From positions 4,350,673 through 4,414,672 of the forward strand of contig CM033115.1 in assembly GCA_019321725.1 (NCBI GenBank): 64,000 bases of DNA, given 5' to 3'. Within the stretch, counting starts at the first letter, position 1, and the number at the start of each line of letters is the position of its first letter. Position numbers and translations under genes: made by a program. Under the pieces are notes generated by a model. The model was not told the DNA's origin. It did not search any database and saw nothing but the letters and a program-made list of their open reading frames with translations. Origin of the DNA: Paulownia fortunei. Taxonomy: Eukaryota > Streptophyta > Magnoliopsida > Lamiales > Paulowniaceae. Positions 34,401 to 47,600 of the stretch are shown here, piece by piece.

Positions 34401-37237
34401 AGACTTTGCTGTTCTTACTTATTTAAACAAAACAACAATGTTGCCCTTCCTCTTCTTTGTGATTCTTTGATGATTGGTGGACATGATATTATTGTTGATA
34501 AGTAGCATCATGCTACTATTGCAATTTTATATTGCTCAAAACAGCATTTAGAGTCAGTGGTGGTTCTCAAAAGTTTTAACACTGAGGTTAAGCTTAACTA
34601 CAAACAAGTAAAAAGATACATCATTATTAAAAAATAAAAATATTTATTAATAAAACTTTCACAACCATCCTGTAGGATTTTTCATATTTTGACATGTTTC
34701 ATACTGATTTCATTATCAACATTGCTATCATATCTTTTCCGATAAATATGAGTAAGCTATCCATCGTAATTGTAGTAAATTAGCTCATCAAATCATCAAT
34801 TTTGTTAAATACAGAGAATTACATTTTTGTAAATTCAGCAACAAATGTAACTTCAATTGAACACATTACATGATACGAAATATATTTAAAAAATGTTTCA
34901 ATGAAAAATCCCACTTGAATAAAGCTCAATTTTTTTACCTACCCTAAAGATTACACGATTTGTGACCATGCTAAATTTTTCTGGTACGTTTATGGGTCAA
35001 GTTTAAATAAAACCCACAAAACTTCCTATATATAACATGCGTGGCTATACACAACATTTATTCAATGTGTTTAGCTGATCCCACTGCCTCTAATGCGGCG
35101 TCGCCACTGTTTGGAATGGCTATGAACTGTCCTCATTTTTCTTGTGAAGAAAAAGCAAGGCCAACTTTGGCTGCTTCCAAGTTAGTTTTGACTTGGATCC
35201 TCGGTTTCTTTGTCATAGTACGAGCTTAACTCTCTGTACGCACCAAGCATGCACAAAATGAATATGCCCTTCCTTGTGTTTTGTTATGCCGAGTCGATAC
35301 CCTTTCTTATGCATCTACTTTCAATGGTCGTTTTTCCCCAGGTCAACCCTCCTTGTATTGTGCCACTCTAGGTTATTTTTCATGAGTCATGTAATTCTGT
35401 CTAGTCTCCTGTTCCACCAATCTAATTTCCGACCAGTGACGTGTTTATTTATTCCAAACTACTCCATTTGGCACCAATCATTTTGAAGCTAGAAAAAGAA
35501 TACCTAATCTTTATTTGATATAAGCATAAGGATTAATTGCAAAAGGAAAGAGAACAAAAAAAATGGTAGGATTAGAATCGTTCTTAAGAATGTAAGTGTA
35601 AGAATTAGCTGTGTTTATGATGAGAAATATAAAGTTTATGATTTTTAACATATGACTATGTTATAAATATCCTACTAATACTTCATATGGGTACAACAGA
35701 TGAGTATTGTTTTTCATATATTGTCATTTTTAGGAAAGTGCAACTCTGTGCTGTTCTAAAAAAATAATTCTCGTTTCGTGATATCTTGCAATTATGCTTC
35801 TCTAACCTTGGCCCCTGCACGAACCATCAATTTAACAGTTCTGATAATCACTTTATATGGAAAAAGAAAAAAAGAAAAAAAGAAAGCATCAATTCATAGG
35901 AATGAGTGGGGGTGAGCATGCAATCTTTGTGCCCTACCACAGATTCTATGTGATAGAAACTCTAACTCAAGTTGTCAAAAAATCAAAAGAGAATGGCCAG
36001 AAAGTATAAAAAGGCTGGATTGTCTGTAATTCTTGTAATTTGTTTAGCTTCTCTAAAATATGTTGTTTACCTCATAATATCGTGAATGTGGTGAGTGTGT
36101 TCAAAAATTGCCCCATGTTCTTTTAGCTGGAAAACTTTTATCTAAACTCAGTTCTGCTTGTCTAATGTGATCCTTTAATACAATTGACATTTTTTGTATC
36201 AAAAAATAGCAGACAAAAGTATATTAGATATGTAAACCAAGTCTAGCTCAAGCTTCAAATTTTTTAATCTAATTGAAATGGAGCTTATGCTGCTTAGAGT
36301 TCAATCTAGCTTAGTTAGTGTTATTTTGAGTCAAGGTTAGTTTGCCCCCATGGATTCAGTTTTTTAGCAGCTCTAATTTTCTTTATGTACACTTTTATGT
36401 TCCTGACATTCAAGGAAACTTTTATAGACGACTTGTGAGAGGTTATCCTATTTCATGTGAGTGGTTATTGACAAGTTAAAAGCTTCTTCAGCTTGAGTTA
36501 TGTGGAGAATCATAGTGGTGGGAAAAATTCATCTCACTCATGGGATGGTCAAAACCCATACCACTCTTATACAATGTTAGAAATCTCTCGAGCTGCATTC
36601 TAATAAAAATCTGCCATCAGAACTCTATGTTAACTTTGTCAGAGTAGACTACAGTTTCCTATGCGGCAAAAGTACACTGCAAGCTAGTATAGAGTTTCAT
36701 AAGAATCTTATTGAATTGTTTACAATAATCTACAAGTTTTTTTGGTATTTCCAAGTCATGGATTTACTTGTACGTTGATTTACTCATACATTCTTGTCAA
36801 ACTTAGTACGTATATCTTTGGGCAGTTTATTTATACCTCTCTGTGAATCACCTCTAATTTTGCTGGATCGTGCATAAACGGATATTACAACAGCAGCCCT
36901 GACATATCTTGTGGCTGACATTTCAGGGGAAGATAGTTCCTCCTAGAGGACCGAATGATTTTGGATGGGATCCAATCTTCCAACCTGATGGATATGACCA
37001 TACGTAAGTTCATCTCCCTACTCCCTATTCTAAAAGACATTGGTTTTATTTATCATGTGACATAAGAACTAGCCGACCAACTTGCCATAAAAAGCCAACT
37101 AACTGAATTATGCTTGTTATAGTTATGCTGAAATGCCCAAGGAAGAGAAGAACAAGATTTCTCACCGTTATAGGGCCCTTGCTCAGGTGAAATCACACTT
37201 TGCCGAAGCTGAATATACTTTCCAGACAGAACCCTGA
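31407..37237 (+). CDS. Inosine triphosphate pyrophosphatase (HAM1/ITPA family), 203 aa
   Basis: Eight exons: 31407-31542, 31644-31708, 31803-31866, 32007-32016, 33715-33746, 33844-33956, 36927-37003 and 37123-37237, all with GT-AG borders and a continuous frame of 204 codons. The enzyme hydrolyses non-canonical purine triphosphates (ITP, dITP, XTP) to monophosphates and pyrophosphate, cleaning the nucleotide pool. Family signatures are complete: [12 protein letters not shown] (18-29), LQGEPEEI (48-55), [20 protein letters not shown] (74-93), [12 protein letters not shown] (152-163), [15 protein letters not shown] (167-181). Length equals that of eukaryotic ITPA. Exon 4 is only 10 nt (codes Pro-Tyr and part of Ile); skipping it shifts the frame to an early stop. 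Introns 4 (1698 bp) and 6 (2970 bp) are long. No targeting peptide is evident, so probably cytosolic. Confidence 0.96.
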
Positions 37238-39704
37238 TTTCAAGAGTGGTATATGCCATTTGTAGAACATATACAAGTCTTCCGGAAATCATTAGTAACT
37301 AAATTGTTCGACGATGCTTTGTTGATTGCCCAGGAAATATATGCAGAGTATGATTAAAAACAGAGGAAGTCATCAATATTCAACTTTGATGTCAAATTTT
37401 TTTGAATGAAAAACTGTAGAATATGTTGAATACACATATTACTATTTATGGTATTTACCAGAGGATTTCTCCATGAGTAACTTTTATTCTCTTTCGTTGG
37501 GTTCATTTTTGAAGTACTCAGCAATTCTTAATACCAACTCATTTATTTCTGCGCTGAGGCCAAAATTTAGATGAATAGACTCTCTCTATATGATGCAGTT
37601 TCAATGGGCCTTACGAAACTGTATATTTTAATAAAAATGGTACATGAATGGAACCCTTTTTTTAGCTGGAAATTTTCCAGGACTCCTATTCAAGGGCAAA
37701 TGAGCCCTTAGAAAAGTGATCGTGTGCCTGAAATTAAATCAAGTTTTTTATAATATCCTTATCCAATAATGCTTATAAGTTATAGAATGATTTTTTTAAC
37801 TTGAAAGAGTTATCCCAACTACGCTAATAGAAGCTGAATCAACTAATTGTTTATCTAGTTTGTCCAGCTTAAGTAATTTCCATATCTTAATTAAGTCAAG
37901 TAATTTGTGTAGCTTAATAAGACGAGTCAGAGTAGAACATAAAAATTTGCTTCGAACTTGATTTTTTTTTTTTTTTTAAGAATTCGAAAGTTTATATATC
38001 ATTAGGAAATCTTCTAAATATTGTCAATGGATCTGAAACGACAACTATGATTTCCCTCATTGGAAACTAACCCCCAACATAATCATAAGCCTAATATCAA
38101 TTACGAACTAATCAAGGGGTTGGAGAGTGATTAATCATAATCAAGGGTTGGTAGTGATTTTGATTCTTTTTGTTAAAAGGCAAAATAATTGCCATGAAAG
38201 GGAAGGATACTGAAACTGAATGTACCTTAGGTTGTATTGAATGTGACAGCTGCTATTGGTTTACACATGTATATACATAAACACATAACATGGCCAATGC
38301 ATGTGGGCATCGTTAGTGAATTAATTGAGACTTGGCCCCAAAATGTCTTAGTTGAGAAAGAGAAAAAAATAAAATAAAATGGCTCCACATGGGCCCAACA
38401 TCACATGCTAGGCTATGTGGTTTAGCAATCTTTGCACATGAGTTGGAATTTGGGAACTCAAATAACCTTCAATTTGCTATGTTAGGATTTTAGGTACACC
38501 ATCACTTTGGTTCATACATGTGATCAGTTTTGAAGGGAAAAATTTGTGGTGCTCACTTGGTGGATAGAGGGTTTTTATTGGTTAAGATGTGTTTCCGAGT
38601 TAATGAATTTGTGATAACAAAAATGAAAAACATATAAACGTGAACGTAGAAACAATGCATGCATCTTTCATGATAATGTCATAAGCTGATGCTGGAATCG
38701 TGAAATTTAATCCAACATCTGATAACCCCACTTGACTAGTATTCAAGTGGTGGCATCTCATGGCCAAGAAGGGAATGTGGGCATATCTCTCTATTCAGGT
38801 AGATGGTACCTAGGTCATGTACAACAATTTACTTTGTGACTTAAGTGGTAGTTTTCTCAAAGTATGTAAATGAAATTGCCTTCAATCTTTCTAAGGTTGG
38901 GTGGAATTAGCTTTGGAAAGTGCTGAAAATTTAGTGGCTACCAGAAGATGAAGGGATCTTCTTTCTGATTTATGAAGATACAAACATAGAGTTACAATAG
39001 TATAATTGTCTTCTCAGCATGTTCTTGAGATGATATGTTTGAAGTATTCTCCCATCAGTTTAATGTTTTACAAGCAGAGCAACTATGGTATATGCCCTTC
39101 TTCAACTTATGAGTGGGAAAAAGAGTGGAAGAAAACCACAGCATCCTATGTGGATTCTGAGTCTTGAATCTTTATGGAATTAGATGATAAAAATTGAGAC
39201 TTGAAACCACTTAGCTACTTTAAGAAAATTCCAAATAACATTAGCTGGTAATATATCATTTTTCCATAGGATTATGTAGAATAGACAGTCATGATTAAGG
39301 TTAATGCTGTAGTCTGATCATTAATCAGGCTAACATGCAGTAATAATCACAACTTCTCACAGAGGTAAAGTAAAACCCAAAAGAGGTGAGATATTGTCTG
39401 ATATATATAACTATGTTATGAACATAATCCATCATTCAAACACAAGAAGAAAAATTGCTTTCATTGACAAAGACACAGCAAAAAAGTAGTAAAATAAAAA
39501 GGCAATGAACCTTGCTACTATGCATCATCTATTACAGAAGTTCTTTTTTTTTTTCTCTCTTTTCCATAACTCAAGTTTTTGACATTCACATTTCACACTA
39601 TATAGCTTGTATGACTGAAGGGAAGAAGGTAGAAGAAAATACAATATCGTTTAGTTCCTATAAAGAACAAAGGCCAACACAATTTTGTGAAGGACTGACG
39701 GCAG

Positions 39705-39736
<32 letters not shown>

Positions 39737-40092
39737 AGGAAATGGAAGAGAGGCAGAGAAATCTTGGCACTGCCAAAGTAGGAGCAAAGAAAAAAGATTT
39801 GGACAACGCTTCCGCACCTGTTTCAAAAATAGCATTGTTTTCTTTCAACTGAAGCAGGCCGAGGTTGCACAATAATGGGATGGTGGGATGAAGAGGAGTG
39901 AATGGAGAATGTTGGACATGTGTAAAAAATGTACACTTGCCAATGTGAATGGATGAACAGACAAACAATCGATGTAAAATGGGTATAATAAGGTAAAGCT
40001 TTGAAGTAGTAAATTGGGATTTAACAGGGGAAGAGTAAGAAAAGGAAGGTAAAGAACAAGAAGACTCCTTTTTCATTAATAGGCTGAGGCTG
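37238..40092. other. Intergenic between convergent ITPase and pectate lyase genes
   Basis: Contains the 3' regions of both genes (they converge) and no frame that I recognise. A TA microsatellite lies at 39704-39730. Frames at 39512-40238 are antisense or 3'-flank shadows of the pectate lyase gene. Confidence 0.55.
39704..39730. repeat. TA microsatellite
   Basis: About 13 TA units about 360 bp beyond the pectate lyase stop codon, possibly in its 3' untranslated region. Confidence 0.85.
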
Positions 40093-43000
40093 TTAGCACT
40101 GGCGGCCCCGGCGGCAACCAAGGACACCGGCACCAGAAGTAATAGATGCAACCATGGAGGAAGACTTCGCACCCAAGCTTGAAGCTCTAGCATAGCTGGC
40201 TGAAGCTCCAGCTCCAGATGGGGTGAAATAAGCCCCATTCAGCATCAGATCACCCTCTGACCTCCAGTTCCAACTCTTCCATTGGCTTTCAGCCGTTTCC
40301 ACCCTCTTTGTCACCTGATCAGAACAATCCATCAATGGCAAACAAATTACAATGATTCAATCTTGTTTCGAAGCATAGGTAATTATTAACTGAGAAGCGG
40401 AAATCTCAACACTGCAGTACCTCCTTTGCAAAAGGATTGACTGGTGCAAGATATCTGTTGCCTTGGCTGTTGATGGTGGGGTCTGCACTTCCTCCTATGG
40501 CGTACATCTCCCAATGAGTGTAGTCGTTGTTCACCACGTGGAAGTATCCATGTCTGCACCTGGAATTTTCATAAGATGTTTTTGTGTATTAGATAACATA
40601 TCGAAATTCAAGAAAATTAAGTGAACATGCATAATGAACCATGCCTAAATCTTTATCTTTTTATCTTATAAATGGATTGCCTTAGGCCATATTTTTTAGC
40701 AATTTCTTGATATCATTGTCCTTTGAAGAGAGTATATCTACAGGAACAGAGTGCTAAAACAAGGTCATTCATCACAGGACTTTGACTATACCTTGGCATT
40801 CTTTGAATGAGGCCCTCCCCAAAATGATTGTATGCAATAGTCACTTGCATTTGCTTGTCTCTCACATAAGAATCACTATGCCCCAATAGCATAACCTGTT
40901 TCCAGTAAAATAGATAATTACCAGTATTATCCAGCTTGCACTCTTTAAGGCAAACAGTGTGAAGAGAAGCCAATTCAAGGTAGACTCACCTCATTGTGGT
41001 GGGTGAAATAATTGTTGGAAATGGTAATGGCAGTGGAGCCCATGACAGCATCTACAAGGCCGTCCGCACAGTTAGAGAGTGAATTATGATCTACCCAAAT
41101 GTGGCTTGAACCGAAGATAGAAATGGCATCACCATCAGCCATAGTCCTCCAACCATAATGTGATGGTGAGCTCCTCACCATGGCATTTCCAGTTGGTTTG
41201 CAATCGTGGATGTGCAGGCCATGGATAATAACATTGGTAATGAATTGGACTGTGATGCATGCTCCATTAGCAATGTGCACATTGACTCCACGGCCATCTA
41301 TGGTCTTAAAACTGTTCATGATCAGTTCCTGCTTCAATGTTATAACCATGTCGTGCTGGAACACAATCCACAGAGGCTCGTCCTGGATAACAGCATGGCG
41401 TAGGGTGCCGGGCTTGGGGTTAACAGGGTCGTCATCACCTGAGTCAGTGACAACATAAAATCGGCCATCACGACCACCAATGGCATTACGCCCAAAACCA
41501 ATACCACAGTCAGCAAGTCGCTTCCGGTTCCTTTGCCAATTGGGGTCACAACGCCAGCAGTCATCAATAGGATTACCAGTTCCACATGAGAAAAATCCAA
41601 GTTTTCGCCTCTCGGAGCTGTTTCTTGTGGCCCTTTACGTTAGAAAGGTTTGTCAGCAACAAAATTACATAATCATCTGCTAAGTTATCACATCAAAAAT
41701 ACAAGTCTATGTTAGACCCCACATGTAACTTATCACAGCTTTGTTAGCTCTGTTCTTTGCTGACAAGGTTACTTTGCAAGTGGTACCGACAAAATGTCAA
41801 GACAGAAAGAAATTTTAACTCTACTAGCTGTGCAATTCTATGTCGGTGGAGCTAATCACTGATCCTTCTTTGTCATTCAAGTTCTATCTCTCTGAATGGG
41901 TTTACAGCCAATCAATTTGCATTGCCAGTTCGGAAGGGCAATTCTTGTGTCTTTCCTGTATAACCGGATTAGCTTTTCGCTGGATTATTATTGATATGTG
42001 AAGGCAGCAGCGATGTTGGAGAAACTTTGTCTTTCTTTGAGCACACATGGGTGACGCTCTCACGTGAAAAAGATAGGATAGCTAATGCATCATTCCACAT
42101 ACATGATATTATTGTATTACTCATCTCAGCAAGTCCACAACATTCCACCATGCACAACACAACTTAGAGTCTCACATTTCTTGCATGCACATGCACTGCG
42201 CACAAACACACACATGTGCACATGACCAGAATCAAAGGAAATTATGTTAAATGAAGTGCATGATGAAGGGCAATTTTGACTTTTTGAAGTCCTAGAAAGA
42301 AAGAAGCCTTGGTAAAGTAACATAAAAAGTCCAAGAACCCACATTAAAGAATAACTGTGGAAAATATGAATAGTAAATTCTCACTTCTGTGAAAGCAGTA
42401 AAATATGCATAAAATACAAGCTTCTTGATTGAAGAAAGAGAATTAGATTCACAAATAAATGAATCAAATAGCGCAAAACACGAATCCAACTATATAGTAG
42501 CGTGTGGATGAACTGAATAATAATATCACACAAAAGACCAAGAACGCAGCAGCAAGAACTTGATTCTGATTAAAATTAGCATATTATGTGAGTGAATGCT
42601 ATAAAAGCATATTAAAAAGAGACCCCCCAACTGACACATTCATTATAGTATTTAAGAAATATGTTGAAATCCACCACCCACTCTTCAATATAAACAAATA
42701 AATATACCATGTGGGTGGGGGCGTAGGTCTGCTACAAAAACATAGTGGCATTCAATTTGAAGACCACAACAAGAACAATTCTAACAGCAACTGCTACTGA
42801 ACCTCATTGTGTGTCAGTTAATGCACATTTAAACCAGTAAGTTCCAATCCTACTAAATGCACAAAAGGGCGATTTTCAAGAATTCTTAAAACAAAAATAA
42901 GAGAAAACAAGTTAAAAGAGTATGAGAGAACAGAGCACTCACATTTCTACCATTCTTGCAACCTCTTCTGGGTCATCCACTGCATGTTCATTCAAAGCCT

Positions 43001-43466
43001 CCTCATCAATTCCTTCCAACCTGAACAACACACACAGTCCATCAACATTCACCACACACCCACTATTTGTCTGTATGTTCACATTTACACATACACAAAT
43101 ACATATTCACATGATTTTCAAAAACTTATTGCCGCACAGTGATCCATGAATTTTGACCAGGAATTTACCATTTAGGCCAGACCAAAACAACTTTAGCTGG
43201 TTTTGCAGAGAGCCCATTTGGGATAAAAATGGGACCTCAATAATAAATGAAGTTGTAGAAATTTCACATGGGGTGTCAGCTGCTACCGACAATTTGCAGC
43301 AATTCATTTTTGTTCATTATGTTAATATTAGTATTCCACTTTACAAATACACACACTATCCATATACCACACACACAGTGCTGTACACTGCTCAAGGTAG
43401 TGGCAAAGTGCCCACATATACATACACTAGACATGCAATCCCCATTGTTAAAAATTCAAAAAGTGC

Positions 43467-43504
<38 letters not shown>

Positions 43505-44414
43505 GAATCAACTAATAACTGTTTCTGAATGAGGCGAATCAAAATGTAGTGCTCCAAATTCTTTTCAGTTTCACAGTTGGGGTGGAATAGAGTGCAATTT
43601 TTTAGGGTAATTCAAACTGAGGAATCCAAGGAGGAATTGCTTAACAACAGATTAAACGGTATTGAAATCTGATGGCGAATATGGGATTTGATTCTACTTC
43701 GGATAGAGACAGTAAAATTAGGAATCTGACGGCTGAGGTTTGATTGGTGCGGAAGTGGGAAAAATAGACGGTTGGGATTTGAAGAGCGTGTAATGTGTAA
43801 GGAAAATAGATTAGTTCGAATCGAGACTACTCACTTTTCCGCCATTGTTGAGCTCTGCAACTCCTCTTTTTCAACAGCACTGATAAAACAATATAAAAAT
43901 AAGATATTAAAATGTGCTTCTTAGAATCAAAACATAGTGATATTTCTCTCTGGTTAGCTCAATGAGAAGAATTTTTCTGAAGGAAAAAAGAGCATAAATT
44001 GCTACAACATTTTTTCGGAAAATGCAGGTGAATTTCGAAATAAATTGAAAGGTAAATCCCATGAAAAACCAACCAAATCAAGAAATAAATCTCCGAAACT
44101 CCAAAAAGAAAAAAAAAATAAATGGAAACATATATACATTGTGAGAATTCCACTCAAAATTATGAAACTACATAAATAAATACAGCCAAAAAAAACTGGA
44201 AGAAAGAGAGTTTTTGAGATTTTTTCAGAGAAATCAAATGCTCAGGCTCGAGAAACAAGCATTTTCCGAGAAAATGAAGATATAAGGAAAAAAAAAAAAA
44301 AAACCTCAAACTTGGGGTTTCATCTTTGTGAACTCTAGACAGAGCTCCAACAAGAAGCACGAACAGCAGCAAAGAAAACAGAGAGAGCCATTTCTTCGAC
44401 GCCCACATTGCCAT
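40093..44414 (-). CDS. Pectate lyase (polysaccharide lyase family 1), 446 aa
   Basis: Seven exons on the minus strand: 44305-44414, 43835-43879, 42943-43020, 40990-41632, 40792-40895, 40421-40559 and 40093-40314; GT-AG throughout, 447 codons. It cleaves de-esterified pectin (polygalacturonate) by beta-elimination in the wall and needs Ca2+. Residues 1-26 are a signal peptide ([20 protein letters not shown]...). An N-terminal acidic region with [16 protein letters not shown] matches plant pectate lyase N-domains. The beta-helix carries [20 protein letters not shown] (89-108), [10 protein letters not shown] (189-198), [20 protein letters not shown] (255-274; Ca-binding Asp region, D259 and D272), [37 protein letters not shown] with the RxPxxR catalytic block (R324-R329), and [13 protein letters not shown]. 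The C-terminus [11 protein letters not shown] is standard. Complete and probably functional; isoform unknown. TATA box at 44611-44618. Confidence 0.97.
43470..43499. repeat. GA microsatellite in pectate lyase intron 2
   Basis: Fifteen GA units between exons 2 and 3 of the pectate lyase gene. Confidence 0.9.
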
Positions 44415-44610
44415 TACGACACCGGTTTCTCTTTCTTCTTCCTCTTCCCCTCTCTCTCTCTATATATATATGTATAACGTGTATGTAATGTATGTATATA
44501 ACTCTGTAAAATGGAGCTGAAGAATTTGAAAGAGAAAAAGAATTCCTTAGAGAGAAACAAAAATGGAGAGGGAAAAGGAAGCGCTACGACCAAAGTAACG
44601 GCCTCTGGTC

Positions 44611-44618
44611 TTTTTATA
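44611..44618 (-). promoter_or_regulatory. TATA box of the pectate lyase gene
   Basis: TATAAAAA on the minus strand, about 200 bp upstream of the ATG at 44414. The leader between holds a CT/TA microsatellite (44448-44471). Confidence 0.65.
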
Positions 44619-44639
44619 GACTGCGACACTCATAAACGT

Positions 44640-47600
44640 TAAACTTAACGTCCGTTAACTAACTGCTAACACTACAGTACTACCACCACTAATTACCAGT
44701 TAACTGCATTCATAATCAATCATAAGTACAGTATTTTATTTATTCCTTTGACCATGGTTAGTGAGAGTGTTTTGGGAATTTTCTTTTCTTTTTCATTTTT
44801 TTTTACATATGTTATATACCATTTTATGTATTTTTAGTGCAATAAATCAATAGAGTTATTTATTTTCCAAAAAATTACTAGCAGCCATGGTAAGCGTTAC
44901 TCGTTTTTATGAAATTTGAGATAGTCGAATAAATTTTCAATTAATTTCTTTAGATGTTACCGATTTTGGGAAAAATAGAAAATGGGCAAGTCGGATCCTC
45001 TAGTTCAAATAATATTTTATCTCATATTTTAATATTATTAAATATATAAAATAATATAAAATATATATACTTAACGTGTATTGATGATATTAAAATATAA
45101 AATAAAACATCATTTGAAATAGAGTACCGAAACTAAAAAACTAGGGCAAAGGAGTGGAGACCTTTAAATCTATTATTGTAATTAGTATTCAATCTTTTAT
45201 TACAATACTATTAATACACATCAACTATACATTGATAAGAGTGTTGTCATTATGAATCACCTGTTCAATTTATATTTTATCTTGTAATGTACGTTATGGA
45301 TATACGTCAAATTCATAATAAATTATTTTATATATTTATATTTATTTACGATGTGAAATAAAAAATAAAATACTAATTTATAATTAAAAAAATTGAACTA
45401 TCATTGCGATCGAATGTGAAGCAATAACTAACACTTTCTGCATTCCGTAGGCTATCATTATATATTTGCATGGGGGGATTAAATATTTGAATTATATCTA
45501 TGAATATATTATTTATTTAATTTTTATTTGTTTTTCCGACTTAATCATTGTACTTGTAAGTTGTAACGAACTGCTGCCACCCTCTGTGCTTTTTATCCAC
45601 TGTGTCTGCTCCCTCACGTGCCAGCGTCGGTCACTCACGTGGCACACCTGACTTTTCTATTTTATTTTCCAAGGAATTATTTATTATCAGTAATATTTAT
45701 TAGGGTTTGCTTCATTATTGGTCTCTCTCTCTCTCTTTTTTTTTTAATTAGTTGTTTACAATGCGATAAATAATTGTTTTTTTTTCTACCTATTATAATC
45801 TACAATAAGTTTTGTTCTTTTATGCTAATTTTATTCAATTTTTGATTATTCTTTAATGCTATTTCTATAGGATTGTAGGAAATTAATTTGGTGTGATATA
45901 TAGCCGACATAATAAATTTATGTCCATAAAATTTTATATTTTTAGATTGATTTGTACAAATTTGTTGAAATAGTATTGGTGTTTAATTAGCAAAATTAAG
46001 GACGAAGCGACGAGTCATGGGAAATTATAGTTTGTACCTTCTGCATTGGAAACGTTTTATAAATACTAGTAAATTGGGCAAATTTGATGGGTGTGCTTAA
46101 TAACTTTAAAATAAAATAATATTTGTATGTGTTTATTTGAATTTATAATAACTAAAATAATTAATATTTGTAAAGTATCTAAGAAATATAAATTTTTAGT
46201 ATTCATATTATACTTACTATGTATAATAATTGATGAATAATATTTTTTTTAATAAGTATTTATAATATTTAAATATAACTTAAAAATTATTTAAAAATTA
46301 TTTATAAGTATATATGGAATATCATATCAAAAATAAAAATTTCAGTAATTTTTGAATATACTAATTACTATTAAACAATATGTTTAAGTTACCCCATAAT
46401 TATAAATTAAATAATACAGAAAGATGTATAAAATAATTTTTACGTAATTCAAAATTAAGTACAAATATAATTTATACAAAAATAATATCAAAATAAATTA
46501 TATTTCTGTTCATGGATATTTTTTTATATTCGTATTTTACTCGTACGTCTCTAAATTCGTATATTTCACTTTTCGTATTTTCTGATCGATTTCTTCATCG
46601 CAATTTTTAACAAAAATTAATAATGTATTTATATATATAATATTGAAATTTTCCATCCCGTATTTAAATAATTAGGCGATCACTTGTGACACCATTTTTC
46701 AATTATTACTTTTAAAGATAATATGAAAAAAAATATTAAAAATATTTATTTTTATAATTTTAATATGAAACTCCGTGTCAAGTCAAATGGGAGAAACTAT
46801 TTTGACTGTTCATGAAATTCTACAGTGAATCCTGTATTGGGAGGGGACCCATTCCGTAACAACGCCTTACCAACATTCCAAACAGGAGAACACAATTTAG
46901 GGTGATTTTAATTCCAGGTATACTTTAATTAGTTGGGGTGTTTGGTTTGGGTGGAAAATTTGTTTCCCTTGCGCCGGGAGTCTCGGCGCGGGTCATTGAG
47001 GCGGAAAATAGGAAGGAAATTGGACGGGTGTTTGGAGTGTGGTTTAAGATATCACTGTTTCCAACTAACTCCCAAAACAAATGCCCACAAATTAGGATTC
47101 CTGCCAATCTATGCTGGCTTGGTCGGTACAAAATAATATTTTTATAATTACGGTTAATTTTAATTTGTTTGAAGAATAATTTATAAGGAATTAATTATTC
47201 TTTTATCAAACATATATTCAGTTTTCAATGAAATGTAAAGTTTATTCACAATTTTGAAAAATGAGAATTATCAAATTATTGAGCATATTTTATGCTTATA
47301 AATGTATGTTTTGGTAATTAGTGTTTTTTTATGCTTGCGTTGTGCTTTATTTCCAGACAATTTAATTTTTTAATATGATTAAATAAATTTAATTGAATAA
47401 ATAAAGTTTTAAAAGTTAATTAACAAAATAAGCTAAAGCAATTGGGACCTAATAATATCTCAGCCTCTGTCTCAAAATTATTCCGCCCTTTGCTATACAC
47501 TTGATATGAAATTAAATTATCTACTTTTGAGCTAACTTTTTATTTTAAATTTTGACAAATTTAATATTATTCAAAATTTAAATTAATTTTTTTATATTAT

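Noticed and set aside
35041..35486. Short frames inside ITPase intron 6
   Set aside because: No domain, no splice evidence; treated as intron sequence.
46925..47147. Overlapping frames in a GC-richer patch
   Set aside because: Competing frames on both strands without a recognised domain; more likely a decayed interspersed repeat.
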